Positions 1 to 12,680 of a stretch of 64,000 bases of DNA are shown here, one piece after another. This DNA comes from Tessaracoccus sp. OH4464_COT-324. Its GTDB lineage: Bacteria > Actinomycetota > Actinomycetes > Propionibacteriales > Propionibacteriaceae. Made by a program: the position numbers and the translations under genes. Under the pieces are notes generated by a model, which saw nothing but the letters and a program-made list of their open reading frames with translations, searched no databases and had not been told where the DNA came from. Each line of letters starts with the position of its first letter. Position 1 is the first letter of the stretch. Where the stretch lies: assembly GCF_003932855.1 (NCBI RefSeq), contig NZ_RQYZ01000017.1:1-64000 (forward strand), in the 5' to 3' direction.

Positions 1-5
1 TCCTC

Positions 6-494
6 TTGACTGGGACTTTTCAAGATAAGTTCGAGGAGCTTGCACCCCACTTCATCGCAACCGCCTGGGACTTCACCGACCGCGATGACCGCATCGAAGC
101 CATCTGGGTCGCGGTCGGATACGAGGAGGACGGTTCGAAATCCGCAGTACCCGCCTACCAAGTGGACGGAAGGAAGCTGCTGCCGCACGAGCTAGGTCAG
201 ATCGGCGTAGACGCTAGCCCGGATGCCCAGCACGAAATGTTCATGGCCCTAAACGACCTGGCGCAGAAATACGCCGAAATCGGCGATGAGGTTCCGCGAC
301 TGTCCGTCCTGCGCTTCCAAACCGCGGACAGCGACCTGCGAGCAGAGTTCTCCTACCAGCCCTGGGAACCAGGCGTCAAGGAAGACGATAAAAGGCTCAT
401 TGTCCACCTCGTCCACATGTGGTGCCAACACCTCGTGGAAACGGGAGACGACTCCGCCGACTGGCGCCCGCCCCAGGACTACAGGCTCGTCTAG
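6..494 (+). CDS. Hypothetical protein, possible YezG/DUF600-like immunity protein
   Basis: This 162-residue acidic, soluble protein has no signal peptide or membrane segment. It contains two aromatic-rich stretches (WVAVGYEEDG near residue 35, FSYQPWEP near residue 115) in an alpha/beta pattern, which loosely recalls DUF600/YezG-type immunity proteins of polymorphic toxin systems. That is only an impression of fold, so the function is unassigned. The TTG start at base 6 lies almost at the window edge, and the true start could be upstream. The gene points towards the exonuclease gene on the other strand. Confidence 0.55.
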   Translation: MTGTFQDKFEELAPHFIATAWDFTDRDDRIEAIWVAVGYEEDGSKSAVPAYQVDGRKLLPHELGQIGVDASPDAQHEMFMALNDLAQKYAEIGDEVPRLSVLRFQTADSDLRAEFSYQPWEPGVKEDDKRLIVHLVHMWCQHLVETGDDSADWRPPQDYRLV

Positions 495-563
495 CGCCCG
501 GGGCCGAGCATTTCGTCGTGGATGCACGCCCGCGGCCGGCTGCACGACGAGCCCCCAGTCGAG

Positions 564-1235
564 CTAGGCCAGGGCGTCGTCGCGTCGAGGCCAACCGCGA
601 TCGGCCAACACCTTCTGCGCCTCGACGGACCCACCCTGGCTCTCCAGCCAGTGCGCGTAGGAGCGTTTCTGCTCATCGTGGTACCTGGCCTGGGCGTCGT
701 TTGCCTCTGCGGGGTTAGGCAGGTGGCGGACGAGAAGCTCTGCGAGCTGGACCGCCGCTGCTGCGTCGGCACACGCGCCGTGCGCATCGTCGGCAGACAG
801 GTCGACGCCATAATGCAGCGCCACGTCCGTCAACGTCCGCTTACCCTTGCGGAACCTGTCGAACTGTTTGTCGAGGACGAAGGGGTCAACGATCACGCCA
901 CGGATTTCGAAGCCGCCGAGGCCGTGCCTGCGGCATTCGCGATCCAGCAGGGTGCAGTCGTAGGAGGCGTTGAACGCGCACAGCGCCCTGCCCTCCGCCC
1001 AAGCCTGGTAGATAGCCTCGCGGATCGCCGCCAGCCCCTGCGCGTGATCAATGCCCTGCGACGTAGCGAAATCGGTGGTGATGCCGTGCACCTTCGTCGC
1101 CCCCGCAGGAATCGGCGCGGTGGGCCGCAGCAACCATTCCTCACCACCGACGCACGCGGCGACGATCTCCGCCGTCTGGGGATTGGGGCCGCTGGTCTCG
1201 GTGTCGAATCCGACGAATCGTACAGCGCTCCACAT
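564..1235 (-). CDS. DEDDh-family 3'-5' exonuclease (DnaQ-like)
   Basis: This 223-residue protein belongs to the DnaQ/RNase T superfamily, which removes nucleotides from DNA or RNA 3' ends using two metal ions. Motif I is FDTETSG near residue 9 (the DxE pair). A HGIT segment follows near residue 50. Motif II is NASYDCTLL near residue 92, and motif III is DAHGACADAAA near residue 150, giving the D-E-D-D and catalytic His set. It is a single domain of the usual epsilon-subunit size with no polymerase or helicase fusion. The minus-strand ATG at 1235 is preceded by an AGAGGAG ribosome site. Its partner is unknown. DnaQ-like nucleases trim CRISPR prespacers in some type I-E systems, but this gene is about 4.5 kb from cas3 and the link is speculative. 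Confidence 0.85.
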   Translation of the reverse strand: MWSAVRFVGFDTETSGPNPQTAEIVAACVGGEEWLLRPTAPIPAGATKVHGITTDFATSQGIDHAQGLAAIREAIYQAWAEGRALCAFNASYDCTLLDRECRRHGLGGFEIRGVIVDPFVLDKQFDRFRKGKRTLTDVALHYGVDLSADDAHGACADAAAAVQLAELLVRHLPNPAEANDAQARYHDEQKRSYAHWLESQGGSVEAQKVLADRGWPRRDDALA

Positions 1236-1372
1236 CGTTGTTCACTCCTCTTCTCGGTTGGCCGCGTCCTCAGACTAGCCAACCCTCCCGACAGTTCCGC
1301 AGTCCTCCGCCCGGCCGAGGCGACGTCGACACGGCTAGTGCGCCGCCGACAGCTGCCCATCGGAGCCTCGAT

Positions 1373-4168
1373 TCACTCCAGCCGACGCCGCACCAGCGGA
1401 ACCCGGCGCAGCCCGGCACACAGCGCCACTGCCGTGACCGCAGCCAGCAACGCCAGCAAGATGACCGCCTGCACGGGCAACAGCAGGGGCACAGCCCCCA
1501 GGTCCCCGCTCAGGCGGGCCCACCACCGGCTCTGCAGCGCACCCAACCCGAGCCCCAGGAGCATGCCCAGTGGCCCACCCAGGAGCACCAGCGCCAAGCC
1601 CTGAGCCACAGTGAACCGGCGCGCGAGCGACGGCGGTGCCCCCACCCCGACCATGGTGATCAATTCACGCTCCGTCTGCGTCCGAGCCAGCGCGAGCGAC
1701 ACACCAGCCGCAACCACCGCCAGGGACAGCGAAACGCACAGCGCCAGCAGCGTGGAATCCGCGCCCCAGGGATATCGTTCATGCCCGATCCCCATGAAGA
1801 CCAGCGGGTGCTCGCGCCGCAGGAGGTCGTGGATCTCCTCGCCGCGCCAATCCGGGAAATAGGGGCCCGAAACCATCATGCCCAACAGTCTTGGCTGAGC
1901 GTCCAGTTGGCGAGCGGTAACGCTGCTAACCGTGGGCAATGCTCCCCGAACGTGTATCGCGGGGACGCTCATCCGCCTCGCGCCGCTCGCAACCTCTACG
2001 GTGCCGTCCGGGCGGATCATCGTCGCATCCCCCACCACTATTCCGCCCAGTTCCAAGATCCGAGCGGCCTCGTGCGCCTCCGCGAAACCGCTGACCCGCA
2101 TCGCCTCCGGCTCCACCGCGAACACCTCGTAGTTCAGCCAGCTCGGAAACCTGATCCCCGGAACAAAACCGATCTGTTGGGGAACACACTTTGGCGGAGT
2201 TCCCGGGTTCAGCGCCGAAAGGTAATCGACGGCGGTGTCGCCCCCGCAGTTCGCCGTGGCTGGGCGAACGATCTCCGCCTCGACACCCAACACGTCATGC
2301 ATCTCATCGAAGCCGTGGGAGCGCAAAGTGGCGGCCGCGTCGTCGAGGATCAGCCGATCGAACGAATCGGAAACGGGCGTGTTCGGGCCGATCGTCCAAG
2401 CCGGACGAACAGTCAAGGCGGTTCCTGTCGCCCACTCCCGCTGGGCGACATCGCCGAACATGACGGCCAGGTAACTGGCCAGGAGCGTCGTAACAAGCAC
2501 TGCGGCAGCGGCCGGCACGAAGCGAGAGCGATGCTCGTCGGCGTCCCGCAGCGCCAGCCGAAGAACCAGCGGAGCCCCGCTCGCTGCCCGGGCCGCCCAG
2601 CTGGTGAGCGTGGAGACCAGAAGCAGCGCGCCCACGATGCTCGACGCAAAGGCCAGCACCAGCAGAGCCAAAGCCCCCTGGAGCGGCTCAGGCACGGTGC
2701 CGGACGCAACTCCCGACCCCACGTCCTGAAGCGGGTCGAACGGCCAGTTGACCACCCCGAACGCCGCCGCCACAGAAAACGCGAACAGCGCCACAGAAGC
2801 TCCGCCCCGAAAAACCACCCAGCGCCTTGCGCTCCGGGAACCGACGGGAATGTCTTTGAGCGCGCCGATCGGATCCAAACGAGCCACCCGCCAGGCCGCA
2901 ATCCCCGTGGCCAACAGGCCCAAAAGTACCGAAACTGCCACCGATAGAAACAAAACCCACCACGGAAGATAGGCAAAGTTAATCGGATCGGAGTAAACCC
3001 ATGCACTGGCTGCCCAGGCACCGATCACACCGACCATGGTGCCCAGAACGCCACCCAACAAGCCGAGAGCCAATCCCTGAGTGATGAACACCTGGCCGAG
3101 CTGACCGGGAGTGGCCCCGCACGAGGACAACATTCCCAGGAATCGGCGCGATTGTTCCGCCCCAACCATGAAAGCCGGCGCGATCAGCATCAGGGCTAGG
3201 GCCCCGCCCAAACCTGCTGAGACCAGCCCGCTGAACAGCGCGATCGCGGCCTTCCGCAAAGTGGTACGCACGGGGTAAAGCTCGTGCGGCTGCGGATAGT
3301 TGTTCAGGACGTGCCTGCTGACTGCGAAGGCCATCAGCTGGTTCAGTTGCTTGGCCTGATCCCAGGTCACGGGCGCATCGCCTACCGCGAGATAGTTTGC
3401 CACGAAGCCCACATCGTCGCGCTCGACGCGGCTGCTCGCCCAGCCCTCCGGTCCCCAGATCTGCTCCTCGTCGTGGGCGACGACGCCCGCCACGCGAAAC
3501 GCCTTCTGCTGGTTCTCCACCGCCTCCTTCGCACGCCCTTCCGTGCTATACCAGCCGGTGAACGGTGGCGCCACCACCGTTACGGTGGCGCCCGCGACGA
3601 CGCCCAACCGCTCAGCCAATGCGCCGCTCACCCAGGCCTCGTCGGGGGCGAGGACCTCGTCGGGCCTGCCCGTCAGCAGGCCCAGGACCTCGTTGCTCCC
3701 CTCGGTGTAGGTTGCCACCCGCAGCTGCGCCCGCTGGGGCAGCACCACATCCGCCGTAGCGGGACGGGCATCACCAGGGCGCAAACCTACATCCCCTGCG
3801 ACGATCAGCTCCGGGAAAACGTGGTAACGCAGTAGGCGCAGTCGGGGGTCCAGTGCACGCGCCAGCTCGGACGCGTCGGCCGGTTTCTGGCTCAGGTCAT
3901 CGAACCACGGCCCGGGAGCCCCCTCCGGGATCTGCTCGAACGGCGCCAACTCGGGCGGCACCGCCGTCGCGACGATCCGCGCCTCAGCCCCCACCGGGAT
4001 ACTGGCGAGCGCACCTTCTCTGCTGGGAGGCCTGGCGCTGGTCAACGTGTGATAGGCCGCGAGCGGGGCCACCGCCAACGTGATCAGCGCCAAGGTGAGC
4101 AAACTGCGCAGCCTGTGCCGCCAGGCGTCGCGCACCCCCAGCCGAAGCGCGGCCCGGAAGGCGTTCAC
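1373..4168 (-). CDS. ABC transporter permease, FtsX/MacB family
   Basis: This is a 931-residue membrane protein of the large duplicated FtsX type: an N-terminal membrane helix (near residue 20), a large extracellular domain, a first three-helix FtsX block around residues 300-480, a second extracellular domain, and a second FtsX block at the C-terminus. Such permeases pair with LolD/MacB-like ATPases to drive peptide or lipoprotein extrusion or cell-wall signalling rather than substrate passage through a pore. I chose the GTG at 4168 because it overlaps the ATPase stop codon as GTGA and starts a normal cytoplasmic N-terminus; the longer open frame upstream is only the ATPase gene read in another frame. 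It is the last gene of the PadR-ATPase-permease operon. The substrate is not visible from sequence. Confidence 0.9.
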   Translation of the reverse strand: MNAFRAALRLGVRDAWRHRLRSLLTLALITLAVAPLAAYHTLTSARPPSREGALASIPVGAEARIVATAVPPELAPFEQIPEGAPGPWFDDLSQKPADASELARALDPRLRLLRYHVFPELIVAGDVGLRPGDARPATADVVLPQRAQLRVATYTEGSNEVLGLLTGRPDEVLAPDEAWVSGALAERLGVVAGATVTVVAPPFTGWYSTEGRAKEAVENQQKAFRVAGVVAHDEEQIWGPEGWASSRVERDDVGFVANYLAVGDAPVTWDQAKQLNQLMAFAVSRHVLNNYPQPHELYPVRTTLRKAAIALFSGLVSAGLGGALALMLIAPAFMVGAEQSRRFLGMLSSCGATPGQLGQVFITQGLALGLLGGVLGTMVGVIGAWAASAWVYSDPINFAYLPWWVLFLSVAVSVLLGLLATGIAAWRVARLDPIGALKDIPVGSRSARRWVVFRGGASVALFAFSVAAAFGVVNWPFDPLQDVGSGVASGTVPEPLQGALALLVLAFASSIVGALLLVSTLTSWAARAASGAPLVLRLALRDADEHRSRFVPAAAAVLVTTLLASYLAVMFGDVAQREWATGTALTVRPAWTIGPNTPVSDSFDRLILDDAAATLRSHGFDEMHDVLGVEAEIVRPATANCGGDTAVDYLSALNPGTPPKCVPQQIGFVPGIRFPSWLNYEVFAVEPEAMRVSGFAEAHEAARILELGGIVVGDATMIRPDGTVEVASGARRMSVPAIHVRGALPTVSSVTARQLDAQPRLLGMMVSGPYFPDWRGEEIHDLLRREHPLVFMGIGHERYPWGADSTLLALCVSLSLAVVAAGVSLALARTQTERELITMVGVGAPPSLARRFTVAQGLALVLLGGPLGMLLGLGLGALQSRWWARLSGDLGAVPLLLPVQAVILLALLAAVTAVALCAGLRRVPLVRRRLE

Positions 4169-4878
4169 GACAACTCTCCCGGCCCGTGCTCGAAACTGGT
4201 GCCGCTCGCCTCGTCGACAATCCTGCCGTCGGAAAGGAAGATGGTGCGGTCCGCCCAGGCCGCGAACCGCGGCTCGTGTGTCACGAGCAATACAGTGGCC
4301 CCTTCGTCGGCCCGCTCCCGAAGGATCTCCAGGATGTCGTCTCCAGACACCGTGTCCAAGGCGCCGGTGGGCTCGTCGGCCAGCAAGAGCCGGCGCTCCC
4401 CGACAAGTGCACGGGCGATGGCCACACGCTGAGCTTGGCCACCGCTCATGTCTTGGGGCCGCCGGTTGGCCAGCTCGGCAATCCCGACGCGCTCCAACAG
4501 TTTGCAGGCCTCCGCCTGCGCTTTTCGGCGCGGCCAACCGTCGAGTTCCAGTGGCAGAGCCGCGTTCTCCGCCGCGGTCAGCCCCGGTACGAGGTTGTAG
4601 TCCTGGAACACGTATCCGACGCTCCTGCGCCGCAGGGCTGCGCGCTTCTTGAGCGACAGGCTCGGCACGCTCTGGCCCAGCACCCGCACGTCGCCCGACG
4701 TAGGCGTGTCGAGCCCGCCCGCGAGGTGCAGCAGGGTCGACTTGCCCGACCCGGACTGCCCCATTAGCGCGACGAACTCTCCCGGGTCGGCCGCGAGGCT
4801 GACCTCGGCCAGTGCGACGACTGCGGCGGCCCCTGCGCCGTGGATGCGCGAAACGCGCTCGAACTCAAGCACCGGCAT
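4165..4878 (-). CDS. ABC transporter ATP-binding protein (LolD/MacB type)
   Basis: This 237-residue ATPase shows Walker A GQSGSGKST near residue 40, the Q-loop in VGYVFQDYN, the signature MSGGQAQRVAIARAL near residue 140, Walker B LLLADEPTGALD, and the H-loop in LLVTHEPRFAAW. The DEPTGALD sequence is typical of ATPases that work with FtsX-type permeases. The ATG at 4878 gives a family-length protein; extending to the far upstream start would read through the PadR gene in another frame. Its start lies inside the last codons of the PadR gene, and its stop overlaps the permease start, so the three genes are one translationally coupled unit. Confidence 0.92.
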   Translation of the reverse strand: MPVLEFERVSRIHGAGAAAVVALAEVSLAADPGEFVALMGQSGSGKSTLLHLAGGLDTPTSGDVRVLGQSVPSLSLKKRAALRRRSVGYVFQDYNLVPGLTAAENAALPLELDGWPRRKAQAEACKLLERVGIAELANRRPQDMSGGQAQRVAIARALVGERRLLLADEPTGALDTVSGDDILEILRERADEGATVLLVTHEPRFAAWADRTIFLSDGRIVDEASGTSFEHGPGELS

Positions 4879-5440
4879 GCTGCGACTCCGCCTCGCGTGC
4901 GGCCGGGGAGTCGGCCCGACGGCTCCCGGCGCTGCGTTTGCTCCGCGCTCCGCTGGCCTCAAGGGCGGCCAGCCAGCGCAGCTCTGCTTCGCAGCTGAAG
5001 ATGTGGTTGAGCAGCACCAGGCGGGCGGTTTGTTCGTCGTCGGAAACCGTGCGCAGCGCGCGGGTGAGGTCGTGCAGCGTGCCTTGGGTGGCCGTGCGCT
5101 GGCGGGCGATGAGCCGTCGGAAATCCACCCCGGGGTCCGCCGACGCGAGCGCGAATTTGATGACCAACTCATCGCGACTCTCCCGCAGGCGCACGACGGG
5201 CGTTGCCCACCACGCGCGCAGCTCCTCCCGCCCCGCGGGCGTGATCACCCAGCGCACGGGCTCCACGTCGCCCTCCTCGGCGACGAGTCCGTCGCGCTCC
5301 AGACGCCGCAACGTCGTCGAAACCTGGCCGACGTTGAGCGGCCAGGTTTGGTTGGTCGAGGCGTCGAATGCTTTCTTGAGCCGGTAGGCGCTCATCTGCT
5401 CGCGCGCCAGCAGGGCCAGCAGGGCGTGCTTCACGGACAT
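4865..5440 (-). CDS. PadR-family transcriptional regulator
   Basis: This 191-residue protein has the PadR architecture: an N-terminal winged helix (residues 1-80, with SVKHALLALLA at the start and LRRLERDGLV in the wing region), then a helical dimerisation region with many arginines and leucines. PadR proteins are usually repressors, and many control the ABC transporter gene beside them. I chose ATG 5440 because GGAGGT sits five bases upstream; the TTG twelve bases further up lies on that ribosome site. The palindrome at 5458-5489, just upstream and over a possible -10 box on this strand, is the obvious autoregulatory site. The last codons overlap the ATPase start by 14 nt. Confidence 0.9.
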   Translation of the reverse strand: MSVKHALLALLAREQMSAYRLKKAFDASTNQTWPLNVGQVSTTLRRLERDGLVAEEGDVEPVRWVITPAGREELRAWWATPVVRLRESRDELVIKFALASADPGVDFRRLIARQRTATQGTLHDLTRALRTVSDDEQTARLVLLNHIFSCEAELRWLAALEASGARSKRSAGSRRADSPAAREAESQHAGA

Positions 5441-5457
5441 CGTGACCTCCAAGATGC

Positions 5458-5489
5458 GGTTATCGAGTAACTATAGTTACGGAGTAACC
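5458..5489. promoter_or_regulatory. Probable PadR operator
   Basis: A perfect 14-bp dyad, GTAACTATAGTTAC, occupies 5467-5480 and is flanked by an outer GGTTA (5458-5462) and TAACC (5485-5489) pair. It lies 18-49 bases upstream of the padR ATG and overlaps a minus-strand TATAGT that could be the -10 box. Long AT-rich dyads of this kind are typical PadR sites. It is also within 80 bases of the likely cas promoter, so one site could influence both operons. Confidence 0.75.
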
Positions 5490-5523
5490 ATCATTCAAGG
5501 GACACACCAACCTGGCGAAGCCG

Positions 5524-5529
5524 TAGACT
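5524..5529 (+). promoter_or_regulatory. Candidate -10 box of the cas operon
   Basis: TAGACT at 5524-5529 matches the actinobacterial -10 consensus and recurs before other genes in this window. No good -35 is seen (GACACA at 5501-5506 is 17 bases away). If used, transcription would start near 5536 and leave a leader of about 235 nt before cas3, including the repeat-like hairpin. Confidence 0.4.
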
Positions 5530-5597
5530 GACCCTGGGCGAGACCGCCCGAGCCGACCGACCGCTTGGGATGACCCGCTTGTAGCGTTTAGCTGCAC

Positions 5598-5625
5598 CTG
5601 CTCCCCGCCCCGGCGGGGATTCTCG
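5598..5625 (+). promoter_or_regulatory. Lone CRISPR-repeat-like hairpin in the cas leader
   Basis: These 28 bases fold as CTGCT, stem CCCCGC, loop CCCG, stem GCGGGG, tail ATTCTCG. The array repeat folds as GTGCT, CCCCAC, GCGA, GTGGGG, ATGATCC. Segment lengths (5+6+4+6+7) are identical. The fifth stem pair changed from A-U to G-C on both sides, a compensatory change. No U-tract follows, so it is a poor intrinsic terminator. It could be a Cas6e or Cascade binding site in the cas mRNA, a CreR-like guide precursor, or a relic of another I-E array; Cas6e recognition is inference. Confidence 0.65.
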
Positions 5626-5641
5626 CCCGCCACCTTCGGTA

Positions 5642-5659
5642 TTCATCAAACTTTATGAA
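5642..5659. promoter_or_regulatory. Imperfect palindrome upstream of cas3
   Basis: TTCAT-C-AAA-C-TTT-ATGAA is a dyad with one unpaired base, in the AT-rich part of the cas leader about 110 bases before cas3. It may be an operator or a weak mRNA hairpin. No matching regulator is identified. Confidence 0.35.
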
Positions 5660-5674
5660 GCTTGTTGCGTTTAG

Positions 5675-10228
<4,554 letters not shown>

Positions 10229-10236
<8 letters not shown>

Positions 10237-10834
10237 TGATTTCTCAATCAAACGCTTCGTCAACAGCAAGATCAGAGGTCTCGGCGGCAGCGACCCAAGC
10301 AACATCTCGCCCACCAACCGAGCGCTCCTCGCTCAACTGAGGCAATCGATCTCCGCCGAGCCGGGCACCGTTCCCGCGGTGTGGTCCGCAACGCTGGAGG
10401 GGTTGCCCGACTTCGAGGGCGAAAGCTACCGGCTGCGGGTGGAGCGAGCCGTCCACATGGTGCTCACCCAATTTGCGATGCATCAACAATCACGAAGCGA
10501 AGCGATGCACAAAGAGGGGATTCCCTTCGGACAAGCAGTCCGTCAGCTTGCCTACCGCATGGACAAGGAACGCATGATGGAAACCCCCATCTACAAGCGT
10601 TTCACCGCCATGTGCCTGTCTACTTCCATCCCCGGCCTGGCCGCCCATGCCCGAGGCATCATCTCTCAGCTGAGATCCGAAAAGATTCCGTTCGACTATG
10701 CGCAGTTTGCGCAGGATCTTCTTGATTTCCAGCAAGCTAACAAGACCCGCGCCGTAATTCGACGCTGGGGTCGAGACTTCAGCCGAGTCACTAAATCAGA
10801 TAACGAGAACATCACCGAAGGAGATTCAGAATGA
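10229..10834 (+). CDS. cse2: Cascade small subunit Cse2 (CasB, Cas11)
   Basis: Cse2 is a 201-residue helical protein, two copies of which line the belly of Cascade and stabilise the displaced strand and the R-loop. It contains the expected basic surface segments, for example VRQLAYRMDKERMM near residue 107, and a C-terminal helical domain ending in IRRWGRDF. Identity rests on the operon position between cse1 and cas7, the length, and the family-like TNRALLAQLRQ motif near the N-terminus. It overlaps cse1 by 8 nt and cas7 by 4 nt. The ribosome site GGGAGAGGAGG lies inside the end of cse1. Confidence 0.92.
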
Positions 10835-11955
10835 CCACCTTTATCGAAATCCATGCCCTACAGACTGTTCCACCCTCGAACATCAACCGGGACGACACCG
10901 GCACCCCAAAGACCGCGGTGTACGGGGGAGTCGTACGTTCCAGGGTCTCCAGCCAGTCGTGGAAGCGGGCAATCCGAGAGGATTTTAACCGCACACTCGA
11001 CCCCAAGGACATCGGTACGCGCAGCCGGCTGCTCGTCGCGGAGATCGCCAAACTGATCGAGCAGCGCAACCCCGACCTGGGCGAGCGCGCGGAGGAGCTG
11101 GCGGTCGCGGCGATGGAGGCAGCAGGGTTCAAGAAACCTGTCCCCAAAGCCAAAAAGAAGGAAGAAGCGGGCACCCCTGAGACCGGGTACTTGGTGTTCT
11201 TGTCCCAGCGCCAACTCGATTCCCTCGCGGAAGCGGCCGTGGAGGCCAGCAGCGAGCCGAACCCACTTCAGGCCTTGAAGAACGCAAAGGTGAAGGACCT
11301 CGTTGACGCCGACCACTCCGTCGATATCGCGCTCTTCGGCCGGATGGTGGCCGACTCCGCCGACCTGAACGTCGAGGCGGCCTGCCAGGTCGCGCACGCG
11401 CTCAGCGTCCATGAGGCCACCCCGGAGTACGACTTCTACACAGCTGTTGACGACACGCGCAAGCGCGACGAGGATGCCGAGGACGCAGGCGCAGGCATGA
11501 TGGGCACGATCGGTTTCACGTCATCGACGCTCTATCGCTACGCGGCAGTCAACGTGGATCAACTCACCGAGAACCTCGGCAACAACGCTGCTGTCCAGAA
11601 GGCTGTCGAGGCTTTCCTGCGCAGTTTCGTCGCCGCCATTCCGAGCGGAAAGCAGAACTCCATGGCACACGGCACACGCCCCGCAGCCGTTCTGGTCACC
11701 GTGGCCGAGGGCCAGCCCACCAACCTGGTCGGAGCTTTCGAGGCACCAGTGGCCTCACGGAAGGGTCACCTTGAGCCGGCCGTGTCCAAGCTCGCCCAGC
11801 ACGCGCAAGAGGTGTTCGGGGTTTGGCGCACCCCGAAGAGGGCGCTCGTCTCCGGCCTCCCCTCGGTGGTGGGCCCGCTCGCTGCGGTGGGCGAGACCGT
11901 CTCATTCGATGACGTTGTGTCCGCCGTTCTGGCGGAGATCTCGGAGTCAGCATGA
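10831..11955 (+). CDS. cas7: Cascade backbone Cas7 (Cse4, CasC)
   Basis: Cas7e is a RAMP-fold protein, six copies of which coat the crRNA spacer in Cascade. The 374-residue product starts with FIEIHALQTVPPSNINRDD, followed by TPKTAVYGGVVRSRVSSQSWKRA, the classic Cas7e N-terminal signature. The thumb and finger regions follow, with GTIGFTSSTLYRYAAVN near residue 225 and the late motif GKQNSMAHGTRPAAV near residue 273. An acidic and lysine-rich insert (residues 105-125) is somewhat longer than in the E. coli protein. It overlaps cse2 and cas5 by 4 nt each. Confidence 0.95.
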   Translation: MTTFIEIHALQTVPPSNINRDDTGTPKTAVYGGVVRSRVSSQSWKRAIREDFNRTLDPKDIGTRSRLLVAEIAKLIEQRNPDLGERAEELAVAAMEAAGFKKPVPKAKKKEEAGTPETGYLVFLSQRQLDSLAEAAVEASSEPNPLQALKNAKVKDLVDADHSVDIALFGRMVADSADLNVEAACQVAHALSVHEATPEYDFYTAVDDTRKRDEDAEDAGAGMMGTIGFTSSTLYRYAAVNVDQLTENLGNNAAVQKAVEAFLRSFVAAIPSGKQNSMAHGTRPAAVLVTVAEGQPTNLVGAFEAPVASRKGHLEPAVSKLAQHAQEVFGVWRTPKRALVSGLPSVVGPLAAVGETVSFDDVVSAVLAEISESA

Positions 11956-12680
11956 GCGTCCTCGTGCTGAGGCTTGCCGCGCCCCTGCAGAGCTGGGGCG
12001 CCGCCAGCCGCTTCACCCGGCGGGAGACGGAGAACATGCCCACCAAAAGCGGCATCCTCGGGCTCCTCGCTGCGGCAGATGGGAGGCGGCGTTCGGATCC
12101 CATCGAGGACATGCTCGGCCTCCAGCTTGCGGTGCGCACCGAGCAAAGCGGCGTGCTGCTGCGTGATTTTCACACAGCTCATCACCAGATCAAGGGGACC
12201 GCGATGCCCCTGACGGATCGTTTCTACTTGAGCGACGCTGTGTTCACTGCCTACATCGGCGGAAATGACGTACTGGTCGATTCCCTTGCGGGTGCCCTGG
12301 AGAACCCTGCTTTCCCGCTGTTCTTCGGCCGACGATCGTGCGTCCCGACGGGTCGAATTGTCCAGGATGTCGTCGAAGGGAACGTCGCCGAAACGGCGCT
12401 CAGCTACCCGTGGTGCCCCGGTTACTCCGGGCGACGTCGAGCCCGCTGGTCCGGTACCGTCTCGCTACCAGTCCAAGCGGATTCGGTGGTGTACCCGGAA
12501 TTGATCGCCAATCGCGAGTTGAACGATGTGCCCATCTCTTGGGATGGAAAACATCGCCAATACAGGAGCAGGCCTGTCGTCGAAACCTACGCCACTCTGC
12601 CCACAGGTAATGAAGACCCTGCCGCACAGAAATCTGTCGGGCATGACCCCTTGGCAACCTTGATCGGAGTTCAAAAGTGA
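11952..12680 (+). CDS. cas5: Cascade subunit Cas5e (CasD)
   Basis: Cas5e binds the 5' handle of the crRNA and caps the Cas7 filament. The 242-residue protein begins MSVLVLRLAAPLQSWG, the nearly invariant Cas5 N-terminal strand, then RFTRRETENMPTKSGILGLLAAADGRRR, the family's conserved helix region. It also carries FFGRRSCVPTGRI near residue 125. Because the array repeat leaves an unusual ATGATCC tail, this subunit should recognise that handle. It overlaps cas7 and cas6e by 4 nt each. Confidence 0.94.
   Translation: MSVLVLRLAAPLQSWGAASRFTRRETENMPTKSGILGLLAAADGRRRSDPIEDMLGLQLAVRTEQSGVLLRDFHTAHHQIKGTAMPLTDRFYLSDAVFTAYIGGNDVLVDSLAGALENPAFPLFFGRRSCVPTGRIVQDVVEGNVAETALSYPWCPGYSGRRRARWSGTVSLPVQADSVVYPELIANRELNDVPISWDGKHRQYRSRPVVETYATLPTGNEDPAAQKSVGHDPLATLIGVQK

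Noticed and set aside
522-2947. Long plus-strand frames of 360 and 569 codons
   Set aside because: They are antisense to the exonuclease and permease genes and are compositionally biased (Arg, Pro, Gln), typical of shadows in high-GC DNA.
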